Below are positions 17,530 to 27,673 of a DNA stretch of 49,029 nt, piece after piece. The position numbers and the translations under genes were made by a program. Numbering within the stretch: position 1 is the first letter of the stretch; each line of letters opens with the position of its first letter. A model generated the notes under the pieces. It worked only from the letters and a program-made list of their open reading frames with translations, was not told the origin of the DNA and did not search any database. The DNA comes from Elusimicrobiota bacterium (GTDB lineage Bacteria > Elusimicrobiota > Elusimicrobia > UBA1565 > UBA9628), in NCBI GenBank assembly GCA_016194705.1, contig JACQAZ010000037.1:1-49029 (forward strand). Direction: 5' to 3'.

Positions 17530-17850
17530 CTAGGAGGTTGCGACCGCGCCGTTGTTCGCAGGCTCAGAGGCCTTGTCGGACGCGCTGACGACCTTCGCCA
17601 CGGCGGATCTGGCCACGATCAGCTTGACGTTCTCCGCGAAGCGCACCTCGAGGTCCTCGCCCTTGATGCCGGCGATGACGCCGTAGAGCCCGCCGGTCGT
17701 CAGAATCTTGTCGCCCTTCTTGAGCTCCTCGAGCATCTTCTCGTGCTCCTTCTGCTGCTTCTGCTGAGGACGGATGAGCAGGAAGTAGAAGATCACGAAG
17801 ATCGCGGCGATGGGGACGAGATTGACCAGCGGATTGGGCGTTTGGGGCAT
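17530..17850 (-). CDS. yajC: Preprotein translocase subunit YajC
   Basis: Small single-span SecDF accessory protein. 106 aa from the second of two adjacent ATGs. The membrane helix (VPIAAIFVIFYFLLI) is followed directly by RPQQKQQKEHEKMLEELKKGDKILTTGGLYG, the diagnostic YajC segment, then a beta-rich cytoplasmic domain and a low-complexity tail. The second ATG (17850) is preferred because it lies 6 bases from the GGAGG site; the first (17853) is only 3 bases away. It is the first gene of the long minus-strand train and has a plausible promoter just upstream. Confidence 0.95.
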   Translation of the reverse strand: MPQTPNPLVNLVPIAAIFVIFYFLLIRPQQKQQKEHEKMLEELKKGDKILTTGGLYGVIAGIKGEDLEVRFAENVKLIVARSAVAKVVSASDKASEPANNGAVATS

Positions 17851-17856
17851 CATAAT

Positions 17857-17861
17857 CCTCC
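17857..17861 (-). promoter_or_regulatory. Shine-Dalgarno of yajC
   Basis: GGAGG on the minus strand. Spacing is 3 bases to the first ATG and 6 to the second, so it favours the second ATG of yajC as the start. Confidence 0.7.
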
Positions 17862-17887
17862 GTGATGTCTATCCTAAAACCGTTACA

Positions 17888-17916
17888 ATCGTAGCAGATT
17901 TCAGGCTTATTGGGAA
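17888..17916 (-). promoter_or_regulatory. Candidate promoter of the yajC-pyrG gene train
   Basis: On the minus strand a TTCCCA -35 (17916-17911) is separated by exactly 17 bases from a TACGAT -10 (17893-17888); each matches the sigma-70 consensus at four of six positions. The transcript would have a leader of about 30 bases carrying the yajC GGAGG site. No other comparably good promoter was seen in the 17 kb downstream. Confidence 0.45.
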
Positions 17917-17924
17917 GCGCCGGG

Positions 17925-18782
17925 CTAGGAAATCCGGCCGGCCGCCGTGCAGACATCCTCGAAGCCGCGCAGGAACATCTTTGCGTCCTCGGGGCGTCTG
18001 GTGGGATCGGGTTCGAGGGCGCGGGAGAAGAAGGCGTCGAACTCCCGGCGCAGGTCGCGATTTCTCTGCGATGGGGGGAGGAATCTCTTCTGTAGCTTCT
18101 GCTCGAGATAGTCCGGGCCCGGGAACGGGCGTTCTCCCGTGACCATCTCATACGCCATCACGCCGAGGGCGTACAGGTCGGAGGACCTGGACACCGAGCC
18201 CAGGGCCTGCTCGGGGGCCATGTAGGGAGGGGTCCCTGAGGCCGCGGTCATCGTCAGTCCCTTGCCGCTCTGCGACTGGTGCGCGATGCCGAAGTCCATG
18301 ACCTTGGCCGAACCCTCCTTCGTGATCATGATGTTCGACGGCTTGAGGTCGCGATGGATGATCTTGCGCCCGTGGGCGTAATCGAGGGCGGCGGCGACTT
18401 CGGAGAGCAGCCGGCGCGCTTGGGGCAGCGGGATCCGGCCGTTGCGCGAGAGGACCTTGTCGAGCGCCTCGCCGTCGACGTACTCGAAGACGAGGTACAG
18501 GTCTGCCTCATTGATCACGTTGTAGATCTCGGCCAGGTGCGGATGCTTGAGGCTCGCGACCAGGCGCGCTTCCTTTAAGAAGCGGTCCAGGTCGTCCGAG
18601 GTCGCGCCGCCGTCGCGGCTGAGCTGCTTGATCGCGACCCGGCGCTGGAGGGTCTCGTCGACGGCGTCGTAGACGATCCCCATGCCCCCGCGGCCGAGCT
18701 CGCCGGTGACGCGGTAGTTGCCTCCGAGGATTGTTCCAGGCCCGACGGCGCGGGCCCCTCGAGGACCGTGGCTTGGTCCGAT
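17925..18782 (-). CDS. Ser/Thr protein kinase domain, no start codon of its own (probably the C-terminal half of the upstream gene)
   Basis: A full Hanks-type kinase domain of about 280 aa: glycine loop GELGRGGMGIVYDAV, VAIKQL lysine, Glu in FLKEARLVASL, catalytic HRDLKPSNIM, VMDFGIAH, GTPPYMAPEQ and SSDLYALGVMAYEMVTGERPF. The frame is closed upstream by a TGA at 18785-18783, and between it and the glycine loop there is no ATG, GTG, TTG or CTG. The only ATG lies inside the glycine loop. It therefore reads as the cytoplasmic half of the TPR/TM protein encoded immediately upstream, from which it is separated by a one-base frame change. Predicted to phosphorylate Ser/Thr on unknown targets. Confidence 0.88.
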   Translation of the reverse strand: MGPSHGPRGARAVGPGTILGGNYRVTGELGRGGMGIVYDAVDETLQRRVAIKQLSRDGGATSDDLDRFLKEARLVASLKHPHLAEIYNVINEADLYLVFEYVDGEALDKVLSRNGRIPLPQARRLLSEVAAALDYAHGRKIIHRDLKPSNIMITKEGSAKVMDFGIAHQSQSGKGLTMTAASGTPPYMAPEQALGSVSRSSDLYALGVMAYEMVTGERPFPGPDYLEQKLQKRFLPPSQRNRDLRREFDAFFSRALEPDPTRRPEDAKMFLRGFEDVCTAAGRIS

Positions 18783-20278
18783 TCAGTGGCTGCGATCAAG
18801 CGCTTGGCCGTGGTCGTGAGCTGCTTCCCGGCCGCGGTGCCGAGCAGCCCCAGGAGAATGAGTATCAAGGAACCGGCGATAGCGCCGCCGCGAACCATGT
18901 GCTTGCGGGCGTCCGGGCTCAGGCTCGAAGAAGAGCCGCCGCCGAGCCGCTTGCGCGCCTCCTGAGCGAGGGGATCCAAGGTGGTATCGAGCGCGACGGC
19001 CTGCTCGTAGTGCTTGAGGGCATCGGCGGTATGCCCGAGCTTCTCTTCGGCCATGGCCAGATAGAGGTAGCCGAGCCCGTTTTGCGGCTCGAGCGTGACC
19101 GCGCGCAGGGCATCCACGTAGGCCTGTCTGAAATCGCCGAGCAGGTACTCCGCGTAGGCCTTGGCGCGCAGCGCCTGCGCGTTGGCCGGATCGAGATCGA
19201 GCGCCTTCTTCGCGGCTTCCAAGGCGCCTTTGGGATTGCCGGCCTCGTTGGAGGACTCGGCGAGCAGCGCCCAGCCTTTTGCGCGATTGGGCTCGAGGTC
19301 CACGGCCTGGCGCGCGGCCATGACGGCGCCGGTGTAGTCCTTCATCCGCAGTCTTTCCCGCGCCCGGAGCTCGAGCACCTCGGCCGGGCTTCGGAGTCCC
19401 GGCGACTCGGAGGGCATCACTTGCGCCTGAGTCGGAGCCGGAGCGCGCGATGAGGCCCCCGCGCCAGGGGCCGAGGCGTTCTTCCCGGCTCCAGAGGCCG
19501 GCGGGAGAGCGGCATCGGGATCGCGGACGGCGCCGAAATCGGCCTTGAATTTGATCCGAGAGCCGCCCTGCGAGATCGAGTCACCGTGCCCCGCGATGAG
19601 CAGCGCGAGCTGATTCTTCGGGTCGAGGGCCAGCGCCTTCTTGGCGTCGGCGACGGCGCCCGCGCCGTCACCCTGCTGGTATTTCAGCTGGGCGAGCTTC
19701 GAATAGGTCTCGCCATTGTTGGGATCGAGCTTGAGAGATTTCTCATAATTGCGCCGCGCGCCCGTGGGGTCCCCTCGGGCCGCGTACTCGTCGCCGAGCT
19801 CGTTGCGCTCTTCGGGCGTTCCGCCGCCCCGGTTGTCGAGCTTTTCTTCCCCGGCCTTGGGATTGGGATCGAGCAGGGTGTTGAGCTCGGAATAGCGCAG
19901 CTTGCCCATCGTCACGGGGTCCCCTGTCGGCGTGACGGTGTTCCTAGGCTCGGTCTTCGCAGTCGTGGGATGCTGATCGCGGTAGTCTTGGGCCTTGGCG
20001 ACGGTTTTCGCGAAGTCGTCTTCCATCGGCCCGGGCCCCTCCCGCCGTCTGTAGGCGTTCTCGAAGATACGCGCTCCCCCCACGAGATTCTTGTAACTCA
20101 GGATCAGGTCGGCGGCAGCGTCCTTCTCATCGGGCGTCGCGTCCGTATTGTCCAATGTCTTCTTCGCGTTCTTGAGGGCGGTGACGCAGGCCTCCTCCAA
20201 ATTCGGCGGCTTGCATTCCCCCGCGAGGACCGGGGCGCAAGCCGCTAGAAGAAGCGCGACCAAGGGCCATGCTCTCAT
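18575..20278 (-). CDS. Exported TPR protein with one membrane span; sensor half of a frameshifted receptor kinase
   Basis: 567 aa as read. A signal peptide (residues 1-19, WPLVALLLAACAPVLA) leads into an Ala/Pro-rich periplasmic region with two TPR blocks (about 155-235 and 300-445; repeated AxxxLxLDPxN units). A single membrane span follows (about 463-483, GSLILILLGLLGTAAG) and then a short cytoplasmic linker ending ESDQATVLEGP. Beyond about residue 506 the reading becomes low-complexity Ser/Thr/Ala, the shadow of the kinase domain in another frame, so the true protein probably continues in the kinase frame to about 780 aa. A good promoter lies just upstream and no Shine-Dalgarno is present. 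Confidence 0.8.
   Translation of the reverse strand: MRAWPLVALLLAACAPVLAGECKPPNLEEACVTALKNAKKTLDNTDATPDEKDAAADLILSYKNLVGGARIFENAYRRREGPGPMEDDFAKTVAKAQDYRDQHPTTAKTEPRNTVTPTGDPVTMGKLRYSELNTLLDPNPKAGEEKLDNRGGGTPEERNELGDEYAARGDPTGARRNYEKSLKLDPNNGETYSKLAQLKYQQGDGAGAVADAKKALALDPKNQLALLIAGHGDSISQGGSRIKFKADFGAVRDPDAALPPASGAGKNASAPGAGASSRAPAPTQAQVMPSESPGLRSPAEVLELRARERLRMKDYTGAVMAARQAVDLEPNRAKGWALLAESSNEAGNPKGALEAAKKALDLDPANAQALRAKAYAEYLLGDFRQAYVDALRAVTLEPQNGLGYLYLAMAEEKLGHTADALKHYEQAVALDTTLDPLAQEARKRLGGGSSSSLSPDARKHMVRGGAIAGSLILILLGLLGTAAGKQLTTTAKRLIAATESDQATVLEGPAPSGLEQSSEATTASPASSAAGAWGSSTTPSTRPSSAGSRSSSSAATAARPRTTWTAS
18730..18785 (-). other. Frame-change zone between TPR/TM and kinase halves
   Basis: The TPR frame and the kinase frame must exchange within this interval. 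The TPR frame is meaningful up to VLEGP (about 18758), and the kinase frame is closed by TGA at 18785-18783. A -1 shift, or one missing base, is needed. The minus strand here contains GGGGCCC (18758-18752), a run where a one-base loss is easy. With one extra G the junction reads VLEGARAVGPGTILGGNYRV, a natural kinase lead-in. Confidence 0.65.
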
Positions 20279-20287
20279 GTCACCGAA

Positions 20288-20316
20288 AGTGTAGCCCCGG
20301 ACCGGCGCGCCGTCAA
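20288..20316 (-). promoter_or_regulatory. Promoter of the TPR-kinase gene
   Basis: TTGACG (20316-20311, five of six consensus bases), a 17-base spacer and TACACT (20293-20288, four of six). The -10 ends 9 bases before the ATG, so transcription would start within about three bases of the start codon, and no Shine-Dalgarno is present: a likely leaderless mRNA. Confidence 0.6.
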
Positions 20317-20327
20317 GGCGCGAGGCT

Positions 20328-22463
<2,136 letters not shown>

Positions 22464-22515
22464 GAAAGGCCTCCGCTGGGTGTCATCTTTTGGTGTTGGT
22501 TATTAAGGATTGGAG

Positions 22516-22545
22516 ATTTAGCCATTTTTCGGGCGTTTCGGTCAA
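22516..22545 (-). promoter_or_regulatory. Weak candidate promoter of hppA
   Basis: TTGACC (22545-22540), an 18-base spacer and CTAAAT (22521-22516) on the minus strand. The -35 is good, the -10 poor. It would give a leader of about 45 bases including the hppA Shine-Dalgarno. Confidence 0.3.
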
Positions 22546-22564
22546 GCGCGAGGCGAAAATCGGG

Positions 22565-22570
22565 TATAAT
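22565..22570 (+). promoter_or_regulatory. TATAAT -10 box of the plus-strand GT-C gene
   Basis: A perfect TATAAT ends 6 bases before the ATG at 22577. Transcription would begin at or next to the start codon, and no Shine-Dalgarno precedes the ATG. A convincing -35 is not seen at 17 bases. Confidence 0.5.
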
Positions 22571-22576
22571 CGGGCC

Positions 22577-24169
22577 ATGGGCATGACCCGCGTCCAAGGG
22601 CTGTTGTTCGGCGCGCTCCTTCTCGGCTCCGCCGGGTTCTACCAGCCCATGGATTACGACAACACCAAGAGCCGCTACATGCTCTTGAGCGCGATCGTCG
22701 ACGAGGGCCGCCTGTCGATCGACTCCCACCAGCAGTACACCATCGACAAGGCTTTCTTGGGGGGCCATTATTACTCGATCAAGCCGATGGGCCTGCCGTT
22801 GATGGCGGTGCCGGTCTACTGGCTGCTGCGCAAGACTTGGCTTGGGCCCGCGAGCCGACTGCCCGACCCCACGATACTCGCCGACCCGGCGGCCAAGTAT
22901 CTCGTGCGCGTAGCGACGGTAAGCCTCCCGTTCGCGGCGCTCGGGATCATTCTGTTCCAGTTCCTGCTGGCCTTCGGCATTCCGCCGCGCAACGCGCTGT
23001 GGAGCGTGCTCGCGTATGCGTTCGGCACGATCGCGCTCAACCACGCCACGATCTTCTCGGGCCACCAAAATGCGGCGTTTTTCCTTTTCACCTCGTTCGC
23101 CGTTCTATGGAAGTTGGAAAAAGGAGTTTCGGCCGGAGGCCGAAACGCGGCGCTCAGCCTGCTCGCGGGTCTCTGCGCCGGCCTTGCCGTACTGTGCGAC
23201 TATCTTGTCGTAATCTATGCGTCGATCATCGCCTGGTATGCGCTGTCTTCGAGGTTGGAGAGAAGGGCTAAGGGAGGATTTGTCGTGGGCGCGAGCCTGT
23301 GCGCCGCCGCGCTTGGGATTTTCAACTTCGCCTGCTTTGGGAGCTTGTTCTCGACGGGCTACTCGCACCTCGCCTTCGAGCCCTTCCGGCAATACACATC
23401 GACGGGGTTGTTCGGGATCTCCTGGCCGAATCCGGTCGTTCTGCTCTCATTGCTCGCCTCTGTGTCGCGCGGCCTCTTTTTCATCTCTCCCGTGCTGCTG
23501 TTTTCCCTCGCGGGCCTCGTTTTCATGTCGCGCCGCCCCCACCGGCGCCGGGAGCTATGGGTGCTGGCGGGAGTGCCGGCCGCGGCCCTGGTCCTGTACT
23601 CGGGCTACCCGGGCTGGCACGGCGGCTGGTCCTACGGCTCGCGGTATCTGGTCCCCGTTCTGCCCTTCCTCGCGGTACCGATGGCCCTGGCCGCCGACGG
23701 CGGCCCTTGGTTCCAGCTCGCGTTCTGGCTCTCGGTCTTCCAGATCGCCTGCGCGCAGATCGGCTGTCCCCACGCCTCCCAGGAGATCAGCAACCCCGTC
23801 GCGGAGTTCATGATCCCGCTCATGCGCGAGGGCGGGACCGCGCTGAGCCTGTTGGGCGCGGCACAGCCCGGAGCCGTCCTGGGAGCAATCCTGCAGTACG
23901 CGGTCGTCGCGGTGCTGGCGGCGGCGGCGCTGCGCGGCCTGCCGGCGCCGCGGCCCCGGCGCCTTCCCTGGCGCTGGCGCGCTGTCCTGACGATCTGGGT
24001 CGGCTACGCCGCGCTGGCCCTGGTCCTGCTTCGGTCAAAGGACGCGGCGATGGTCCACCGCTACCGGGGCATCGTGCTCAACGACACGGCCGCGGCCCTG
24101 CGCTCGATGGACCTGGCGCGCTCCGCGCGCGACGAGATGGCCCTCGGCCAGCCTAGCGCGGCGCCGTAA
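22577..24169 (+). CDS. Multi-pass GT-C-like membrane glycosyltransferase
   Basis: 530 aa with roughly ten to twelve hydrophobic segments. After the first helix comes FYQPMDYDNTKSRYMLLSAIVDEG, an acidic extracytoplasmic loop of the kind that carries the catalytic Asp in GT-C enzymes. Later blocks include KPMGLPLMAVPVYWLL, FGTIALNHATIFSGHQ and YSGYPGWHGGWSYGSRYLVPVLPF, which resemble GT39/GT83-like dolichol-dependent transferases. The exact family is not certain. The ATG at 22577 is chosen because a TATAAT lies just before it; the frame is open further upstream. It runs divergently from hppA and its last 17 bases overlap the end of the convergent DUF2723 gene. Confidence 0.75.
   Translation: MGMTRVQGLLFGALLLGSAGFYQPMDYDNTKSRYMLLSAIVDEGRLSIDSHQQYTIDKAFLGGHYYSIKPMGLPLMAVPVYWLLRKTWLGPASRLPDPTILADPAAKYLVRVATVSLPFAALGIILFQFLLAFGIPPRNALWSVLAYAFGTIALNHATIFSGHQNAAFFLFTSFAVLWKLEKGVSAGGRNAALSLLAGLCAGLAVLCDYLVVIYASIIAWYALSSRLERRAKGGFVVGASLCAAALGIFNFACFGSLFSTGYSHLAFEPFRQYTSTGLFGISWPNPVVLLSLLASVSRGLFFISPVLLFSLAGLVFMSRRPHRRRELWVLAGVPAAALVLYSGYPGWHGGWSYGSRYLVPVLPFLAVPMALAADGGPWFQLAFWLSVFQIACAQIGCPHASQEISNPVAEFMIPLMREGGTALSLLGAAQPGAVLGAILQYAVVAVLAAAALRGLPAPRPRRLPWRWRAVLTIWVGYAALALVLLRSKDAAMVHRYRGIVLNDTAAALRSMDLARSARDEMALGQPSAAP
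23126..23146. repeat. Perfect palindrome inside the GT-C gene
   Basis: Nine-base arms GTTTCGGCC / GGCCGAAAC around a GGA loop, inside codons for the segment EKGVSAGGRN. Its form resembles the palindrome at 40657-40679. Confidence 0.6.
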
Positions 24170-25916
24170 GTCGCGAGCGGATCTCGGCGATCAAGGCCGC
24201 GTCCTTTCTTTCATCGAGCCGCGAGCCGTACCACGCGAGCAGCGCGCCGGCCGTGCGCGCGAGGTAGATCTCCTGAGTGAAGCCGTAAAGGCCGCCCGAA
24301 GCGAGGCGAGAGACGCTCGTCGAGGCGAGGAAGCCCGCCGCCTCGGCGGGCGTGTCGTGGGCGGGCTTGTCGGAGACGGCGACTAGGGCTCCGTGGGGCG
24401 CAAGCCCCTTGAAGTCCTTAGATAGGATCGTCAGGAACATGACCTCCGAGTAGAGCTTGCGCGACGGGTTGAGCTTTTGCCACAGATGCCAGTCCATGGG
24501 CAGGCCGGCCGGTCCGGCCGGAGGCAGATTGAGGCGAGGGTAGCGGCTCTTGAGCTCCGCCAGATACGGCTTGAAGGCGAAGAGAACCGGGTTGAGGAAC
24601 ACGCGGTCGCCCGTCTCGTGTCTGACGTAATCGAGGTAATTCTCGACGAGCACGGTGTCGTCGGCGGCCAGGATCACGATGTCCGACGGCCCCGAGCTCG
24701 CCAGGATGTCGCGCCCGTAACCCAGAAGGGGGTCGTGGCCTTTGAGGTTCGTGTCGTTGAGCACCCAGGTCGCGGCACAGGTCGCGGCCATGGCCAGCCG
24801 GACGAACCAATGCCAGCCCGCCGGCCGGGCTCGCTCGAGCAGCCATTGGGCGCCTGCGCCCGCCAGGGCGAAGAGCCCGACGAACGGCATCAGGTAGAAG
24901 CGCATCGCGATCGCGCGGGCGTAGTCCGGATCGTGCAGGTGCAGCTGCTGGCTGCTGATGAACAGGAAGCAGGCCAGGCTCGCGCCGAGCCAGACTCCCC
25001 AAAAGCCCAGGACCGCGCGGCCTCTTTTCCATAGCGCGGCGGCGCCCGACAGGGCGAGCAGGATTCCGGGGCCCGGCTCGATGATCGCCGAGCGCAGCAG
25101 CCAGCCGGCCTGCGCGGCCAGCGGCTCCCATTTGAAGCCCCCGAGATCGAAGAAGCCGCGGCCTCCGACCATGCGCAGCGGCCCGCCTAGGTTCTTGCGC
25201 AGGAAGAGGTCGAGCACGCCGCGCCAGCCGCGGACTCCCATCGGATTGTAGACCGGCTCCGACCAGCGGAGCCTGACGCCGAGGATCAGATAAGGAGCGG
25301 CGCACGCGGCCAAAACGACGCCCGCGAAGACGGCGGATCTTCGGGCAGAGGGCCAAGCCTGGTTCCGCCAGAGCCAGTAAGCGATCGCGGGGAGGAGCAG
25401 CACGTAGGTCGGATGATGGCTGATCCCGAGGCCGAGGACGGCGCCGAGCGCGTAGAGCCGGGAGTCTTTCCGCGTGTCCGTCCACAGGATGGCGCAGTAG
25501 GCCGCGAGGACCGCGAGGAGATCGTTGAGGGCGCGCACCTCTGCGACCTCCGAGTAGTACCAATACAGCGGAGAGAACGCCATGAGGACTGGCGCGAACA
25601 ACGCGGGACCCGTCTCGAGCTTCGAGCGGCGCAGCAGGAGGAATAGGACGGCGCACGCCGCCGCGTGACAGAGGCCGGAGAAGCCGTTGACGAGGCTCTC
25701 CGGCGAGGCGACGGGCAGACGCGAAAAAAGATGAGCGAGAAAAGTGTAGAGGGGGTAGCCCGGCGGCCACGACACGCCCCAGGTCAGCGCGCTGAGCACG
25801 TGCTGCGGGCTGTCCCCGGCGCCGAAGCTGGAGCTGCGGCCGCGCCAATACAGCGCGAGCAGGCCGAGGAACAGGCCCAGCGCCCAGCGGCCGTCTCGTT
25901 CAGCGTCCTCCTTCAG
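24153..25916 (-). CDS. DUF2723 family membrane protein (apparent CTG start)
   Basis: 587 aa if started at CTG (25916-25914). The family signature FGAGDSPQHVLSALTWGVSWPPGYPLYTFL marks the first extracytoplasmic loop (here quoted as GDSPQHVLSAL and PPGYPLY), with GDSP as the probable catalytic region of these GT-C-like proteins. Eight to ten more membrane segments and a soluble C-terminal domain (from about 370) with DIVILAADDTVLVENYLDY follow. No ATG/GTG/TTG precedes the first helix, while CTG overlaps the upstream paralogue's stop as CTGA with GGAGG four bases before it. The start also aligns with the paralogue's N-terminus. Its role is probably sugar transfer to protein or lipid; unproven. 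Confidence 0.8.
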   Translation of the reverse strand: MKEDAERDGRWALGLFLGLLALYWRGRSSSFGAGDSPQHVLSALTWGVSWPPGYPLYTFLAHLFSRLPVASPESLVNGFSGLCHAAACAVLFLLLRRSKLETGPALFAPVLMAFSPLYWYYSEVAEVRALNDLLAVLAAYCAILWTDTRKDSRLYALGAVLGLGISHHPTYVLLLPAIAYWLWRNQAWPSARRSAVFAGVVLAACAAPYLILGVRLRWSEPVYNPMGVRGWRGVLDLFLRKNLGGPLRMVGGRGFFDLGGFKWEPLAAQAGWLLRSAIIEPGPGILLALSGAAALWKRGRAVLGFWGVWLGASLACFLFISSQQLHLHDPDYARAIAMRFYLMPFVGLFALAGAGAQWLLERARPAGWHWFVRLAMAATCAATWVLNDTNLKGHDPLLGYGRDILASSGPSDIVILAADDTVLVENYLDYVRHETGDRVFLNPVLFAFKPYLAELKSRYPRLNLPPAGPAGLPMDWHLWQKLNPSRKLYSEVMFLTILSKDFKGLAPHGALVAVSDKPAHDTPAEAAGFLASTSVSRLASGGLYGFTQEIYLARTAGALLAWYGSRLDERKDAALIAEIRSRLTAPR

Positions 25917-27673
25917 AGCGCCTCCAGTCGAGCCTTGATGCGCAGGGCCGTCAAGGCGTCGGTCTTCTCGAGGGAGCTGCCGTACCATTCCAGCAGCATG
26001 CGGTAAGTTCGCAGCAGGTAGACCTCTTGCGTGAAGTCCTCGATGCCCCAGCGCGTGATGAAGTCCTCGGGAGTCGATTCGAGGAAGGCCCGAGCCGAGC
26101 GGCCGACCTCCCCGCGCTTGGGCCGCGCGAGCCGCAGTTCGCCCAGCACGCCGGACGGCGCGCTCTGCGGCATCACGTTCAGCACCGTGTCGCGCAGCAC
26201 CGCCTCGGCGAACAGCCGGCGCTTGGGGTTCGCCTTGAGCCAGCCGCGCCAGTCCGTCGTCAGCGAGCGGCCCTCCAACGGCGGCAGACCGAGCGTCGGA
26301 TGACGCCGCTGCAGGCGCCCAATATAAGGAAGGTAGGAGAACAAGGATGGGATCAGCAGGACGCGGTCCTCGGTCGTCCCTTCCGCGAGTTCGAGGTAGC
26401 TCAGGCCCAGGATCGTGTCGTCGGGCGCGAGGATGATCATGTCGGAAGGGCCGGTGCTCTTGACGACGAGGCGGCAATAGTCCATCAGGAGGTCGTGATG
26501 GCGCAGGCTGATCGGCCGCACGCAAAGGGGGACGGCGACGGCCGCCGCCAGAAGCGCCCAGCCGAACGCCGGCCGGACCTGCTCGAGCAGCCAGCCCGCT
26601 CCGAAGCCGGCGAGCGCGAAGAGGCCGATGTAGGGGAGCAGATAGAAGCGCATGACCATGCCGCGCACGTAGTCGGCGTCGCAGAGGATCAGCTGCTGGC
26701 TCGAGATCGAGATGAAAACGAAGGCCGAGAAGAACACCCAAAGGCCCCAGAACAAAAAGGTCTCGCGGTCCTTCTTCCAGAGCCGCCACGCGCCGGCCGC
26801 CGACAGGATGAGCGCGGGGCCGACATCGCTCAGGCAGCCCGCGACGAACCAGGCCAGATGCTGGAGGAACCGGCCGCCGTCGAAGGTCCCGAAGCCGAAG
26901 ACGCCGGAGCCGACGACCATGCGCAGAGGTCCGCCGACGGATTTTCGCGTGAAGAGGTCCCACACCTGGCTCAAGGTCTTGGTCTCGGCCGGGTTCCAAG
27001 CCGGCGAGCCGGCCTGGAGGCGATAATAAAGGATGAGGTACGGCGCCGCGCACGACAAAAGCGCTCCTCCTAAGAGGATGAGCCAACCGAAGCCTCGCGG
27101 CCAGGCCCGTTTGGACCAAAGCCGGTAGGCGATCGCGGGGATGACGAGGATGAAGGTGGGGTGATGACCGATGCCCAGCCCGAGAAGACAGGCGAGGATC
27201 AAGAGGAACGCGGGCGTCCGCCGGCGCGCCCAACGCGCGGCCCACAGCGCCGCCCCGATCGCGAGAAAATCGTTGAGAGCCCTGACCTCGGCGATCTCGG
27301 AGTAGTACCAGTACAGCCGGGACAAAGCCATGAGGACCGCGGCGAGCAGCGCAGGGAGGCGTTTGAGGCCCTGCTGCCTGAGGAGCACAAAAAAGCCCGC
27401 GGCGGCGGCGGCGTGGAAGATCCCCGAGAGACCGTTGACATTCGAGGCCGGAGTGCCCAACGGAAGGAGCGAGGCGAGTTTGCCGAGCATCACGTAAAGC
27501 GGGTAGCCCGGCGCGACCGAGACTCCCCAAGTGAGCGCGCTCAGGACGTGCTGGGGGCTGTCGCCGGGGCCGAAGCTCCGGCCGCGCAGGATCCAGTACA
27601 GCGCGAGGAGGGCGGCGCCGAGGGCTCCGGCGATCTCCTGATCGCGCCTGGGATCAACCGGCTCGTTGGGCAT
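25913..27673 (-). CDS. DUF2723 family membrane protein
   Basis: 586 aa paralogue of the next gene, alignable along its whole length. It has FGPGDSPQHVLSALTW and APGYPLYVML in the first loop, YWYYSEIAEVRALNDFLA, GLGIGHHPTFILVIPAIAY, about ten membrane helices, and a C-terminal soluble domain with DMIILAPDDTILGLSYLEL and TQEVYLLRTYRMLLEWYGSS. The ATG (27673-27671) lies 20 bases inside the end of tgt, so the two are probably cotranscribed with tgt. A tandem duplication produced this pair. Confidence 0.85.
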   Translation of the reverse strand: MPNEPVDPRRDQEIAGALGAALLALYWILRGRSFGPGDSPQHVLSALTWGVSVAPGYPLYVMLGKLASLLPLGTPASNVNGLSGIFHAAAAAGFFVLLRQQGLKRLPALLAAVLMALSRLYWYYSEIAEVRALNDFLAIGAALWAARWARRRTPAFLLILACLLGLGIGHHPTFILVIPAIAYRLWSKRAWPRGFGWLILLGGALLSCAAPYLILYYRLQAGSPAWNPAETKTLSQVWDLFTRKSVGGPLRMVVGSGVFGFGTFDGGRFLQHLAWFVAGCLSDVGPALILSAAGAWRLWKKDRETFLFWGLWVFFSAFVFISISSQQLILCDADYVRGMVMRFYLLPYIGLFALAGFGAGWLLEQVRPAFGWALLAAAVAVPLCVRPISLRHHDLLMDYCRLVVKSTGPSDMIILAPDDTILGLSYLELAEGTTEDRVLLIPSLFSYLPYIGRLQRRHPTLGLPPLEGRSLTTDWRGWLKANPKRRLFAEAVLRDTVLNVMPQSAPSGVLGELRLARPKRGEVGRSARAFLESTPEDFITRWGIEDFTQEVYLLRTYRMLLEWYGSSLEKTDALTALRIKARLEAL

